Shown here: positions 56,720 through 64,000 of the stretch, piece by piece
Position numbering within the stretch: the first letter of the stretch is position 1
Layout: each line of letters opens with the position of its first letter
Assembly (NCBI GenBank): GCA_052148155.1
Contig: JBKQIY010000019.1
Location: forward strand, 62,001-126,000
Direction: 5' to 3'
Source: JBBQER01 sp052148155
GTDB lineage: Bacteria; Actinomycetota; Acidimicrobiia; IMCC26256; PALSA-610
Length of the DNA: 64,000 bases
Translations under genes and position numbers: made by a program
The notes under the pieces: generated by a model
The model's input: only the letters and a program-made list of their open reading frames with translations
Told to the model about the DNA's origin: nothing
Database searches by the model: none

Positions 56720-59215
56720 ATGAAGGCTGTGATCCTGGCCGGCGGGGAAGGCACTCGGTTGCGTCCGCTCACGAGCAACCAGCCCAAGCCGATGATGCCG
56801 ATTGCCAATGTGCCGATGATGGAACACATCGTGAAGCTCCTGGCACGCCACGGTTTCGACGACATCGTGGTGACGGTCGCGTTCATGGCGAACCACATCC
56901 GTACCTACTTCGGTGACGGATCGGAGCTCGGTGTCCGGATGCGTTACGCAGCCGAGGAAGCGCCGCTCGGCACGGCCGGTTCCGTGCGAAACGCGATGGC
57001 CGAGCTGGACGAGACGTTCTTGGTGATCTCCGGCGATGTGCTCACCGACGTCGACCTCGGCGCGATCGTCGAGCAACACAACGCGCGGCAGGCATTCGCG
57101 ACGATCGCGTTGAAACGGGTCGAGAATCCCGTCGATTTCGGCATTGTGATCACTCGCGAGGACGGCCAGATCGAGCGGTTCCTCGAGAAGCCGACGTGGG
57201 GCGAGGTGTTTTCCGACACCATCAACACCGGTATCTACGTGCTCGATCCCGGCGTGTTCGAGTTCATCCCCGAAGGGGAGGTCGTCGACTTCTCCGGCGA
57301 CGTGTTCCCCGCCGTGCTCGAACGAGGTCTGCCGCTGCTCGGAACGGTGGTCGACGGCTACTGGGAAGACGTCGGCACCCTGGAGTCGTACCGCACCGCC
57401 CACGAGAACTTGCTCGATGGGCAGGTGCAGCTCGACCTGCCCGGGTTCCAGCTGCGCGACGGCGTGTGGATCGGAGAAGGGGTCGACGTCTCGCCGGACG
57501 CCATCATCCAAGGTCCGGTACTCGTGGGCGACAACTCGCGGGTTGAGGCGGGCGCAGTGCTGGCCCCGTACACGGTGCTTGGCGCCGACGTGGTCGTCAA
57601 GGCCGACGCGCAGCTCGAGCGAACGGTTGTGCACGACCACGGCTACATCGGGCACTCGGCACGGTTGCGGGGTGCGGTGATCGGGCGGGCCAACGACATT
57701 CGCGAGCACGCGCACATCGAAGAAGGTGTCGTGATCGGCGACGAGTGCTTCGTTGGCGCCCGGGCGATCATCAATCCCGGCGTGAAGATCTACCCGTTCA
57801 AGACGGTGGAGGCCGGCGCGCTGGTGACGTCTTCGATCGTCTGGGAAAGCAAAGGGGCGCGGACGCTGTTCGGCCGACGGGGCGTGCGCGGCCTCGCGAA
57901 CGTCGACATCACGTCCGAGGTCGCCGTCCGTCTCGCAATGGCCTACGGCACGGCACTGAAGAAGGGTTCGGTCGTCTGTACCAGTCGTGATACGAGCCGC
58001 GTTGCCCGTGCCCTCAAGCGGGCGATCATCGCTGGCCTCAATTTGAGCGGAGTGCACGTGATGGACCTCGAGCTCTCGACGGTGCCGGTCACGCGATTCC
58101 AGGTGCGAAGTGAACGCGCCCAGGGTGGCATCTCCGTGCGTCTCGCCCCCGACGATTCAGACAGCGTCGAGATCCGGTTTCTCGACGACAAAGGCGCCGA
58201 CATCGACGAAGTCCAGCAGCGCAAGCTCGAACGGTTGCTGTACCGCGAGGACTTCCGACGCGCGTTCGCGGCTGATATCGGTGACATCATGTTCCCGCCT
58301 CGTGCGCTCGAGTTCTACACCGCCGCGCTCGAAGCGAGCGTCGATAGCGGCCGTCTTCGCCAGCGCTCGTTCAAGGTCGTCCTCGACTATTCATTTGGGG
58401 CGGCGTCGGTCGTCATGCCGCATGTGCTCAGCAAGATCGGGGCATCAGTGTTGGCGGTCAACCCCTACGCGGCGACGGTGGGTGCAACGGTCGACGACCT
58501 CGAGACGCGCGTGAAGATCATGGGTGACCTCGTGCGTACGTCGGGGTCGGATCTCGGACTGGTCTTCGATCCCGACGGCGAGACTGCGGTGATCATCGAC
58601 GACGAGGGCGTCGCGCTCACGGCGGACCAGGCGCTTTTGGTGATCGTCGAGCTCGTCTGCGCCACCAGACCACACGCGACGATCGCTCTTCCGGTTTCGG
58701 TGAGCCGCGAGGCCGAACGTATCGCCCAGCATCACGGTGCGACTGTCATCTGGACGAAGCTTTCCGCCGCGCACCTCATGGAGGTTGCCCAACAGCGCGG
58801 CGTTGATCTGGCCGCGTCGCAAGAAGGTGGCTTCATCTGGCCGTCGTTCCTGCCGGCCTACGACGCAGCGGCGACGTTGGCGCACCTGCTCGACCTCCTG
58901 GCCCGCGACGAACGGTCGCTCTCGGCGATCCTCGCCGGCGTTCCGGAATCGCATATCGCCCACGAGGCGGTGCCGACGCCATGGGAGCGCAAGGGTGCGG
59001 TGATGCGCGAGATGGTGGAACGCGCGAAGGATCATCCCACGGTCCTAGTTGACGGCGTGAAGATCTTGTACCCCGACGGCTGGGCGTTGGTGTTGCCGGA
59101 TCCCGAGATCGCGGTCACCCACGTGTGGGCCGACGCGGTCAGCGATGCCGAAGCGCGCCGACTCGTGGCAATCCACGCCGGTCAGGTCGCCGAGCTGAGT
59201 GGACTGCCAGATTGA
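56720..59215 (+). CDS. Mannose-1-phosphate guanylyltransferase fused to phosphomutase-like domain
   Basis: 831 residues from ATG 56720. The N-terminal nucleotidyltransferase has AVILAGGEGTRLRPLT and KPMMPIANVPMMEHIV, with LGTAGSVRNA and VISGDVLTDVD. A left-handed beta-helix with hexapeptide repeats follows (IIQGPVLVGDNSRVEAGAVL, GVVIGDECFVGARAIINPGV). The C-terminal ~450 residues are phosphohexomutase-like (SVVCTSRDTSRVARALKRAI), but where the catalytic TASHNP loop belongs the sequence is GGISVRLAPDDSDS, so the mutase site looks lost. Likely provides GDP-mannose for glycans. Confidence 0.88.
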   Translation: MKAVILAGGEGTRLRPLTSNQPKPMMPIANVPMMEHIVKLLARHGFDDIVVTVAFMANHIRTYFGDGSELGVRMRYAAEEAPLGTAGSVRNAMAELDETFLVISGDVLTDVDLGAIVEQHNARQAFATIALKRVENPVDFGIVITREDGQIERFLEKPTWGEVFSDTINTGIYVLDPGVFEFIPEGEVVDFSGDVFPAVLERGLPLLGTVVDGYWEDVGTLESYRTAHENLLDGQVQLDLPGFQLRDGVWIGEGVDVSPDAIIQGPVLVGDNSRVEAGAVLAPYTVLGADVVVKADAQLERTVVHDHGYIGHSARLRGAVIGRANDIREHAHIEEGVVIGDECFVGARAIINPGVKIYPFKTVEAGALVTSSIVWESKGARTLFGRRGVRGLANVDITSEVAVRLAMAYGTALKKGSVVCTSRDTSRVARALKRAIIAGLNLSGVHVMDLELSTVPVTRFQVRSERAQGGISVRLAPDDSDSVEIRFLDDKGADIDEVQQRKLERLLYREDFRRAFAADIGDIMFPPRALEFYTAALEASVDSGRLRQRSFKVVLDYSFGAASVVMPHVLSKIGASVLAVNPYAATVGATVDDLETRVKIMGDLVRTSGSDLGLVFDPDGETAVIIDDEGVALTADQALLVIVELVCATRPHATIALPVSVSREAERIAQHHGATVIWTKLSAAHLMEVAQQRGVDLAASQEGGFIWPSFLPAYDAAATLAHLLDLLARDERSLSAILAGVPESHIAHEAVPTPWERKGAVMREMVERAKDHPTVLVDGVKILYPDGWALVLPDPEIAVTHVWADAVSDAEARRLVAIHAGQVAELSGLPD

Positions 59216-59258
59216 CGGCCGTTCTACGATCCTGCGATTCGAACAGGGGAGTGGTCAC

Positions 59259-59642
59259 ATGAGCGTTCCGCAGGAACTTCGCTACAGCGTCGAACACGAG
59301 TGGGTGCGAGTCGACGGATCGATCGCCCGAGTCGGCATCACCGACTTCGCGCAGGAGAGCCTCGGCGACGTCGTGTTCGTCCAACTGCCTGATGTCGGCC
59401 TCGAGCTCGTGGCGGGTGCGAGCGCGGCGGAGATCGAGTCGACCAAATCGGTGTCCGACGTGTACGTCCCCGTGTCCGGAATCGTCGAGGCGATCAACGA
59501 TGCACTCGTCGGGGCGCCCGAGCTGGTCAACCAGGACCCGTACGGTACGGGCTGGATCCTGGAGGTGACACTGTCCGACCCGGCCGAGCTCGCCGGCCTG
59601 ATGGACGCCGACGCCTACCGCACGCTGGTCGGCGACGATTGA
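59259..59642 (+). CDS. gcvH: Glycine cleavage system H protein
   Basis: 127 residues from ATG 59259. The lipoyl-lysine motif EIESTKSVSDVYVPVSG is intact, with YSVEHEWVRVDGSIARVGIT at the start and ESLGDVVFVQLPDVG. It carries the aminomethyl group between P, T and L proteins. Its T-protein partner gcvT begins at 63436. It opens the conserved actinobacterial block that runs to ftsR. Confidence 0.94.
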   Translation: MSVPQELRYSVEHEWVRVDGSIARVGITDFAQESLGDVVFVQLPDVGLELVAGASAAEIESTKSVSDVYVPVSGIVEAINDALVGAPELVNQDPYGTGWILEVTLSDPAELAGLMDADAYRTLVGDD

Positions 59643-59733
59643 CTCGAGGGAGGTCGAGACATGGCAACTCTCAGGCTCAGGTCGAGATTGAGCGGCCGTT
59701 GTGGGGTATGTCCGACCCCGGTACCCTAACTGT

Positions 59734-60210
59734 GTGGTTTGTGCTCGCTGCGGACACGCGAATCAGCCGGAGGCCCGCTTCTGCTCGTCGTGTGGCGTGT
59801 CGCTCGAAGGTGTCGCCGACGAGACGACGCTGACGCTCCAAGCCGTTGAGGCGGCCGGCGCCGAAGACGAGCTCGCCGGCTATCTCGAGGGATTGCCCCC
59901 CGGCGTCGGACTTCTTGTCGTGCGCCACGGTCCGGGCGCCGGATCGTCGTTTCGTCTCGACCAGGACCACACCAACGTGGGCCGGCATCCCGATTCGGAG
60001 ATCTTCCTCGACGACATCACGGTCTCTCGCCGGCACGTCGTGCTCGATCGGACGCCAAAAGGTTACGTGCTGCGAGATGTCGGGTCGCTCAACGGGACAT
60101 ACCTGAACCACGAGCGCGCCGACGAGGCGGTACTCCGCCACGGCGACGAGCTCCAGATCGGCCGCTACCGGCTCAGCTTCGTGCTCGGAGCCGACTCCCG
60201 GGAGGCGTGA
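59734..60210 (+). CDS. Zinc-ribbon FHA-domain protein (GarA-like)
   Basis: 158 residues from GTG 59734. It starts with a zinc ribbon, CARCGHANQPEARFCSSCG, then a TLT-containing segment (DETTLTLQ) of the kind phosphorylated in GarA/OdhI, and a C-terminal FHA domain: GSSFRLDQDHTNVGRHPDSE, DDITVSRRHVVLDR and RDVGSLNGTYLNHERAD. GarA-like proteins, when unphosphorylated, inhibit 2-oxoglutarate dehydrogenase and control glutamate metabolism under serine/threonine kinases. The upstream GcvH and downstream MerR neighbours match the mycobacterial order. Confidence 0.88.
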   Translation: MVCARCGHANQPEARFCSSCGVSLEGVADETTLTLQAVEAAGAEDELAGYLEGLPPGVGLLVVRHGPGAGSSFRLDQDHTNVGRHPDSEIFLDDITVSRRHVVLDRTPKGYVLRDVGSLNGTYLNHERADEAVLRHGDELQIGRYRLSFVLGADSREA

Positions 60211-60211
60211 C

Positions 60212-61042
60212 GTGCCGACGTCCGCGCAAGTGTCGATCGGCGACGTGCTCGATCAGCTCCGTCCTGAGTTCGACGACATCACCATCTCGAAGATCCGCTT
60301 CCTCGAAAGCCAAGGTCTCATCGATCCTGAGCGCACGCCGTCCGGATATCGCAAGTTCTCTCCCTCCGACGTCGATCGCTTGCGCTTCATCCTTCGCCAG
60401 CAACGCGAGCACTTCCTGCCGCTCAAAGTCATCAAGGAGCGGCTCGATCAGCTCGACCAAGGTGTGCCGGCCGAGACGTTCGATGAGCCGGCCGTGCCAA
60501 CCCAGGTCGACGCCCCGCGATCTCGGCGGCGCAAGGCGCTGGCCGCCGAGCCGCTCTTCGAAATGGCGCGGCGAGCCGCGGAAGAAGGTGTTGCGCGCGA
60601 CGCCACCTCGGCGGTGCGTGACACCGACGGACCCGACGATCATCGCCTTTCGCAGACTGCAGTCATTTTGACGCGGGCTGAGCTCGCGGCCGCCGCTGGC
60701 ATCACAGACGATGAACTCGGCCAGCTCGAGGAATACGGGCTGGTGACGCCCGCGCACACATCTCGCGATCGGGTGTTGTTCGACGAGGACGCGCTCGCCG
60801 TCGCGCGTATCGCGGCCATGTTCATGCGCCACGGCGTCGAGGCGCGGCATCTGCGGATGTACCGCGCGTTCGCGGAGCGCGAGGCTGGCCTGTTCGAGCA
60901 GGTGCTCCTCCCGTACCGACGTCAACGTAACCCTGAAGCTCAAGCCCGCACGCGCGAGACGTTGGGGGAGCTGTCTGGCCTTGGGCGACAGTTGCGCACC
61001 GCGCTGTTGCGCCAGACCGTTCGACGTTCGCTCATGGGCTGA
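60212..61042 (+). CDS. MerR-family regulator, Rv1828-like
   Basis: 276 residues from GTG 60212. N-terminal winged helix ISKIRFLESQGLIDPERTPSGY then RKFSPSDVDRLRFILRQQRE; a basic linker; and a C-terminal helical region with a second helix-turn-helix-like segment (LTRAELAAAAGITDDELGQL, GLVTPAHTSRDRVLFDEDAL). Position between the FHA gene and hpt/DUF151 identifies it with the mycobacterial Rv1828 type. Targets are unknown here. The gene begins 1 base after the FHA stop. Confidence 0.87.
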   Translation: MPTSAQVSIGDVLDQLRPEFDDITISKIRFLESQGLIDPERTPSGYRKFSPSDVDRLRFILRQQREHFLPLKVIKERLDQLDQGVPAETFDEPAVPTQVDAPRSRRRKALAAEPLFEMARRAAEEGVARDATSAVRDTDGPDDHRLSQTAVILTRAELAAAAGITDDELGQLEEYGLVTPAHTSRDRVLFDEDALAVARIAAMFMRHGVEARHLRMYRAFAEREAGLFEQVLLPYRRQRNPEAQARTRETLGELSGLGRQLRTALLRQTVRRSLMG

Positions 61043-61043
61043 C

Positions 61044-61676
61044 GTGCCGGCCACGGTTGTCCTCGACGCCGACGCGGTCGCTGCGCACGTTGCCCGTCTC
61101 GGCGAAGAGATCGAACGGGACCACCCGACCGGGGTGGTGCTGGTCGGAGTCCTGAAGGGCGCACTGATCTTCCTGGCCGATCTCGCCCGGGCTATTACAG
61201 GGATTCCCGTCGAGGTCGACTTCATCTCAATATCCCGTTTCGCTCCCGATTCCGGACGGGTCAAGATCCTCCAGGATCTCAGCTCCGACATCAGCGGCCG
61301 CGACGTCGTGATCGTGGAAGACATGGTCGACACGGGGCTCACGCTCGCATACCTGATGGGCCAGCTTCGCGACCGGGGTCCCCGAACCCTGTCGGCATGC
61401 ACGCTGCTCGACCGTCCAGCTCGACGTATTGTCCCGCACGAGCTGCGATATTGCGGTTTCGTGCTCGAAGACGAATTCGTGCTCGGCTACGGGCTCCACG
61501 CTCGTGACCTGTACCGCAACCTGCCCTTCGTCGCCGCCGGCGACAGGGCGGTTGTCACCGCCACCCCGGACGCCTACGTCGATCAGCTCTACCGAGGCCA
61601 TGCCGGCCGCCTCGGCGAGGAAGGCTCGTTTCGGGCCGGTGGTAGCGTGACCAACGACCGAACGGAGGAGCCGTGA
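61044..61676 (+). CDS. hpt: Hypoxanthine phosphoribosyltransferase
   Basis: 210 residues from GTG 61044, 1 base after the MerR stop. LVGVLKGALIFLADLARAI, EVDFISISRF and the PRPP-binding loop DVVIVEDMVDTGLTLAYLM are intact, with RYCGFVLEDEFVLGYGLHAR (base-binding and metal Asp) near the end. It salvages hypoxanthine/guanine to IMP/GMP. It stands between the two members of the mycobacterial Rv1828-Rv1829 pair, an insertion relative to that order. It is coupled to the following nuclease gene by a GTGA overlap. Confidence 0.9.
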   Translation: MPATVVLDADAVAAHVARLGEEIERDHPTGVVLVGVLKGALIFLADLARAITGIPVEVDFISISRFAPDSGRVKILQDLSSDISGRDVVIVEDMVDTGLTLAYLMGQLRDRGPRTLSACTLLDRPARRIVPHELRYCGFVLEDEFVLGYGLHARDLYRNLPFVAAGDRAVVTATPDAYVDQLYRGHAGRLGEEGSFRAGGSVTNDRTEEP

Positions 61677-62155
61677 TCCGCCTGTCGCTGATCGGGGTGC
61701 GTGTCGAGGTTCCGACGAATCAGCCAATCGTGCTGCTTCGCGAGGAAGAAGGCACGCGCTTTTTGCCGATCTTTATCGGCTCGCCCGAGGCTACGGCGAT
61801 CGTCTACGCGCTCCAAGGCCTCGCGACGCCCCGTCCGCTCACACATGATCTCTTCAAAACGGTCCTCGACGACCTCTCGGTGAAGCTCGACCGTGTCGAG
61901 ATCACCAAACTGCACGAAGGAACGTTCTACGCAGAGATCGAGCTCGACCGAGACGGCGCCAAGTCACGGATCTCCTCGCGTCCATCCGACGCCATCGCGC
62001 TCGCGGTTCGCTTCGGGGGTGACATCCCGATCTTCGCCGACGAAGACGTGCTCGACGAAGCCGGTGTGCTGTTCGAGGCCGACGACGAGGAGCAAGAGGT
62101 CGCCCAGTTCCGCCAGTTCCTCGACGAGGTCACCCCCGAGGACTTCGCGCAATAA
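61673..62155 (+). CDS. DUF151 bifunctional nuclease family protein
   Basis: 160 residues from GTG 61673. DUF151 domain: IRLSLIGVRVEVPTNQPIVL, RFLPIFIGSPEATAIVYALQ, RPLTHDLFKTVLDDL, SRPSDAIALAVRFGGDIPIF. Acidic C-terminal tail (EADDEEQEVAQFRQFLDEV). Members are reported as bifunctional nucleases in plants and archaea; the actinobacterial role is unclear. Synteny matches Rv1829. Expressed with hpt through overlapping stop/start. Confidence 0.9.
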   Translation: MIRLSLIGVRVEVPTNQPIVLLREEEGTRFLPIFIGSPEATAIVYALQGLATPRPLTHDLFKTVLDDLSVKLDRVEITKLHEGTFYAEIELDRDGAKSRISSRPSDAIALAVRFGGDIPIFADEDVLDEAGVLFEADDEEQEVAQFRQFLDEVTPEDFAQ

Positions 62156-62468
62156 CGCTGGACCGAGCCTGTGTGGTGACCGGGGCTCGGCGTCGAACCC
62201 GCCCGCAGGCTTGGGCTCCGACGGTCCGGTGTTGTCGGGCCGCCGTCGTTGGGCGGGTTGCGATGCGTCCCGGCGCCCACGCCGGCCGGGCTGTGGCCAA
62301 GACAGTCGTTCCGGCGCCGGCTTGCAGACACTCCTGAGGCGTGTGGGGCTGAAGTGGAGGTTGAGGCCAAGCTGAGCTGGAGCTTCACCTCGCGCCTCCG
62401 ATGTAGTTACACTCGTGTCACCAGGGGCGACCAGCGGCGGAGTCCCGGCAGGTTCTCGGAGCGGCGCG
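62156..62468. other. Leader of ftsR with inverted repeat
   Basis: About 310 bases without a gene. GTTACAC (62406-62412), TC, GTGTCAC (62415-62421) is an almost perfect dyad 48 bases before the ftsR ATG and could be an operator, perhaps autoregulatory, or overlap a -10. The longer reading of ftsR from GTG 62415 would place this dyad inside the gene. Confidence 0.45.
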
Positions 62469-62960
62469 ATGGCGGAGCCAGAGTTCGATCACGGATACCG
62501 CGGGCCGTTGGTCTGCAAGATCGTCGGTATCACGTACCGGCAGCTCGACTACTGGGCACGGACCAATCTCGTACGTCCGTCGGTGTGCGACGCCAATGGC
62601 AGCGGCACCCAACGCCTGTACTCGTACCGCGATCTCGTCGAGCTGAAAGTCATCAAGCGGTTGCTCGACGCCGACATCTCGCTACAAGCGGCGCGCAAGG
62701 CGATCGAATATCTGCGCGAGCAGCTCGGTGCCGATCTCGCGTCGGCGCATCTCGTGCTCGACGGCGGTCACACCGTGCTGGTGCAGACCGGCGACCAAAT
62801 CGTCGATCTTCTGCGCAACGGACAGGGCGTGCTCAACATCGTCTCGCTCGGTCCGGTCGTGACCGATCTCGCAACCGATCTGCACAACGTCGAGCCCGAA
62901 GAGCGCGTGAGCGTTGTCGCGCCGAGCGAGATTTTGGCGACGAATATGGTCGCGAGATAA
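62469..62960 (+). CDS. ftsR: MerR-family cell-division regulator FtsR
   Basis: 163 residues from ATG 62469, with GGAG about 8 bases upstream. Strong match to actinobacterial FtsR: EFDHGYRGPLVCKIVGITYR, LDYWARTNLVRPSVCDA, GSGTQRLYSYRDLVELKVI and VLVQTGDQIVDLLRNGQGVL. FtsR activates ftsZ and influences cell division. It follows the DUF151 gene as in mycobacteria (Rv1830). A dyad upstream may be its operator. Confidence 0.9.
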   Translation: MAEPEFDHGYRGPLVCKIVGITYRQLDYWARTNLVRPSVCDANGSGTQRLYSYRDLVELKVIKRLLDADISLQAARKAIEYLREQLGADLASAHLVLDGGHTVLVQTGDQIVDLLRNGQGVLNIVSLGPVVTDLATDLHNVEPEERVSVVAPSEILATNMVAR

Positions 62961-62971
62961 CGGAGCGCGCC

Positions 62972-63439
62972 ATCGACCTCGCGGCGCTTCCTCACGAGTC
63001 TGTTCGCTTCGCGCACAACTCGGAGCGTCAGTTCGCGAAGTTGCTCGACTTCTATGACATCTCGTGGGAGTACGAGCCGCGCACCTTCACCCTCGAGTGG
63101 GACCGTGATGGCCGCCCCGCACAGGCGTTCACTCCCGATTTCTTCTTGGCGGCCTACGACCTCTACATCGAGATCACCACTCTCAATCAGAAGCTGGTCA
63201 CGAAGAAGAATCGCAAAGCACGCCGTCTCAAAGAGCAATACCGTGACGTTCAGATCCGCGTCCTCTACCAGCGGGACTATCTCCACCTGCTCGTCAAGTA
63301 CGGACTCGAGCCGCCCTCGCAGCTCGCGACGAACCGCGAGCTTGGCGTCGATACCTCTCCGTTGCGGCTCGAGTGGCCGTCGTCCCCGCCTCGCGTTGCG
63401 GACTCGGTTGGGTCCGACGCAACGGCGGAGAGCGCGTGA
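62972..63439 (+). CDS. Conserved protein, PD-(D/E)XK nuclease-like, non-standard start
   Basis: About 155 residues. ERQFAKLLDFYDISWEYEPR, FTPDFFLAAYDLYIEITTLN, and KKNRKARRLKEQYRDVQIRV form a pattern close to restriction-like nucleases (E...D...E-x-T...K). No ATG or GTG lies between the FtsR stop and the conserved region, and the only TTG cuts into it. ATC at 62972 sits 6 bases after GGAG (62962-62965), so it may start at ATC, or begin further upstream inside ftsR. Its stop overlaps gcvT (GTGA). Function unknown. Confidence 0.7.
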   Translation: MDLAALPHESVRFAHNSERQFAKLLDFYDISWEYEPRTFTLEWDRDGRPAQAFTPDFFLAAYDLYIEITTLNQKLVTKKNRKARRLKEQYRDVQIRVLYQRDYLHLLVKYGLEPPSQLATNRELGVDTSPLRLEWPSSPPRVADSVGSDATAESA

Positions 63440-64000
63440 GGTTCAGTCCTCTCGATGCACAGCACCGCCAGCTCGGCGCGCGGATGGTCCCGTTCGGCGG
63501 CTGGGAGATGCCGCTCCAGTATTCAGGTGTCCTCGAAGAGCACCGGGCCTGCCGCGAGCGTGCAGTCATGTTCGATGTCTCGCATCTTGGCACCGTCGCG
63601 TTCCGCGGTGCCGGAACGCTCGACGCGCTCCAGTGGCTCTTGACGAACGACCTGCGTCGCATCGAGCCCGGACGCGCGCAATACACGCATCTGCTCGATC
63701 CGGACGACGCGCACGTCGTCGACGACATCATCGTGTGGTGGCTCGATGTCGATCGCTTCTCGGTGATGCCAAACGCGTCGAACACCGATCGGCTCGCCGC
63801 CGCCGCCTCCGAAGCGATCTCGGCAGGGACAGGCGCGGTCGAGTTCGCCGACGTCACGGCCGACCGAGCCGTGCTCGCAGTGCAGGGACCGACCGCACGC
63901 GCCGCGCTGGCCGTCGTCAACGCCCAAGCCGCGGCGGTCCCGAGGTTCTCGGTGGCGCAGATCGGCGACTGGGTCGTCGCCGGTACCGGCTATACCGGCG
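63436..64000 (+). CDS. gcvT: Glycine cleavage system T protein, 3' end cut by window edge
   Basis: GTG 63436 overlaps the previous stop (GTGA). The frame is open to the window end, 188 codons. RFSPLDAQHRQLGARMVPFG, GWEMPLQYSGVLEEHRACRE, VMFDVSHLGTVAFRG, TNDLRRIEPGRAQYTHLL and TADRAVLAVQGPTARAAL match aminomethyltransferase. It transfers the methylene group from GcvH to tetrahydrofolate. Its presence 4 kb from gcvH supports shared use. Confidence 0.92.
   Translation, partial: MRFSPLDAQHRQLGARMVPFGGWEMPLQYSGVLEEHRACRERAVMFDVSHLGTVAFRGAGTLDALQWLLTNDLRRIEPGRAQYTHLLDPDDAHVVDDIIVWWLDVDRFSVMPNASNTDRLAAAASEAISAGTGAVEFADVTADRAVLAVQGPTARAALAVVNAQAAAVPRFSVAQIGDWVVAGTGYTG

Noticed and set aside
1..64000. 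CRISPR arrays, insertion sequences, prophage genes, rRNA or tRNA genes
   Set aside because: No regularly spaced repeats, transposase or phage-structural motifs, or RNA gene signatures were seen. The encapsulin is HK97-like in fold but has no phage neighbours.

Overview
This window comes from a high-GC actinobacterium, most likely a member of the Acidimicrobiia. Three things point there. The block gcvH - FHA protein - MerR - DUF151 nuclease - ftsR matches the actinobacterial order known from Mycobacterium tuberculosis (gcvH/garA/Rv1828/Rv1829/ftsR). There is a secreted protein built from GYWLVASDGG-type repeats, which are typical of Acidimicrobiia. There is also a fused mannose-1-phosphate guanylyltransferase/mutase. 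Placement below phylum level is inference. GTG and TTG starts and 4-base stop/start overlaps are common.

Layout. 1-3.9 kb: nitrogen salvage locus (allophanate hydrolase, two DUF1989 proteins of the carboxyguanidine deiminase type, a TetR regulator). The carboxylase expected here survives only as a frameshifted remnant. 3.9-8.8 kb: TauD-type dioxygenase with an IclR regulator, a YkgJ-type metal-binding protein and an ATP-dependent DNA ligase. 9.2-16.9 kb: a general-stress partner-switching hub made of an RsbU-like phosphatase, two STAS proteins, four HATPase-type regulators and a SigB/SigF-family sigma factor. Four promoters in this stretch have the GTTT-N16/17-GGGTA form such a sigma factor recognises. 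17-24.5 kb: pirin, nucleoside deoxyribosyltransferase, diaminopropionate ammonia-lyase-like enzyme, AIM24 protein and a stand-alone LigD phosphoesterase domain, separated by decayed genes. 24.7-31 kb: secreted proteins and a GspE/PilB ATPase. 31-41 kb: a fused glycosyltransferase with a methyltransferase, a sugar-acid/ribose block and an L,D-transpeptidase.

41.1-44.5 kb is the most interesting part: a tightly overlapped operon encoding a luciferase-like flavin oxidoreductase, a nitrobindin-like heme-binding beta-barrel protein with an encapsulin cargo-loading tail, a family 1 encapsulin shell and a pirin. This predicts a nanocompartment loaded with a heme beta-barrel protein. 44.5-50.2 kb holds a Tat-exported phosphoesterase, an acyltransferase and a D-aminoacylase-like amidohydrolase. 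50.2-54.5 kb holds coxD/coxE/xdhC-type maturation genes without the dehydrogenase, an SDR and a Dabb protein. 54.5-64 kb is core housekeeping: gamma-glutamyltransferase, PgsA, sugar-nucleotide enzyme, the gcvH-to-ftsR block and the start of gcvT.

A recurring theme is gene decay between intact genes. Pieces of a biotin-dependent carboxylase, a universal stress protein, a DksA/TraR protein and a phosphoribosyltransferase can be read only by switching frames. All calls come from reading the sequence; no searches were run.
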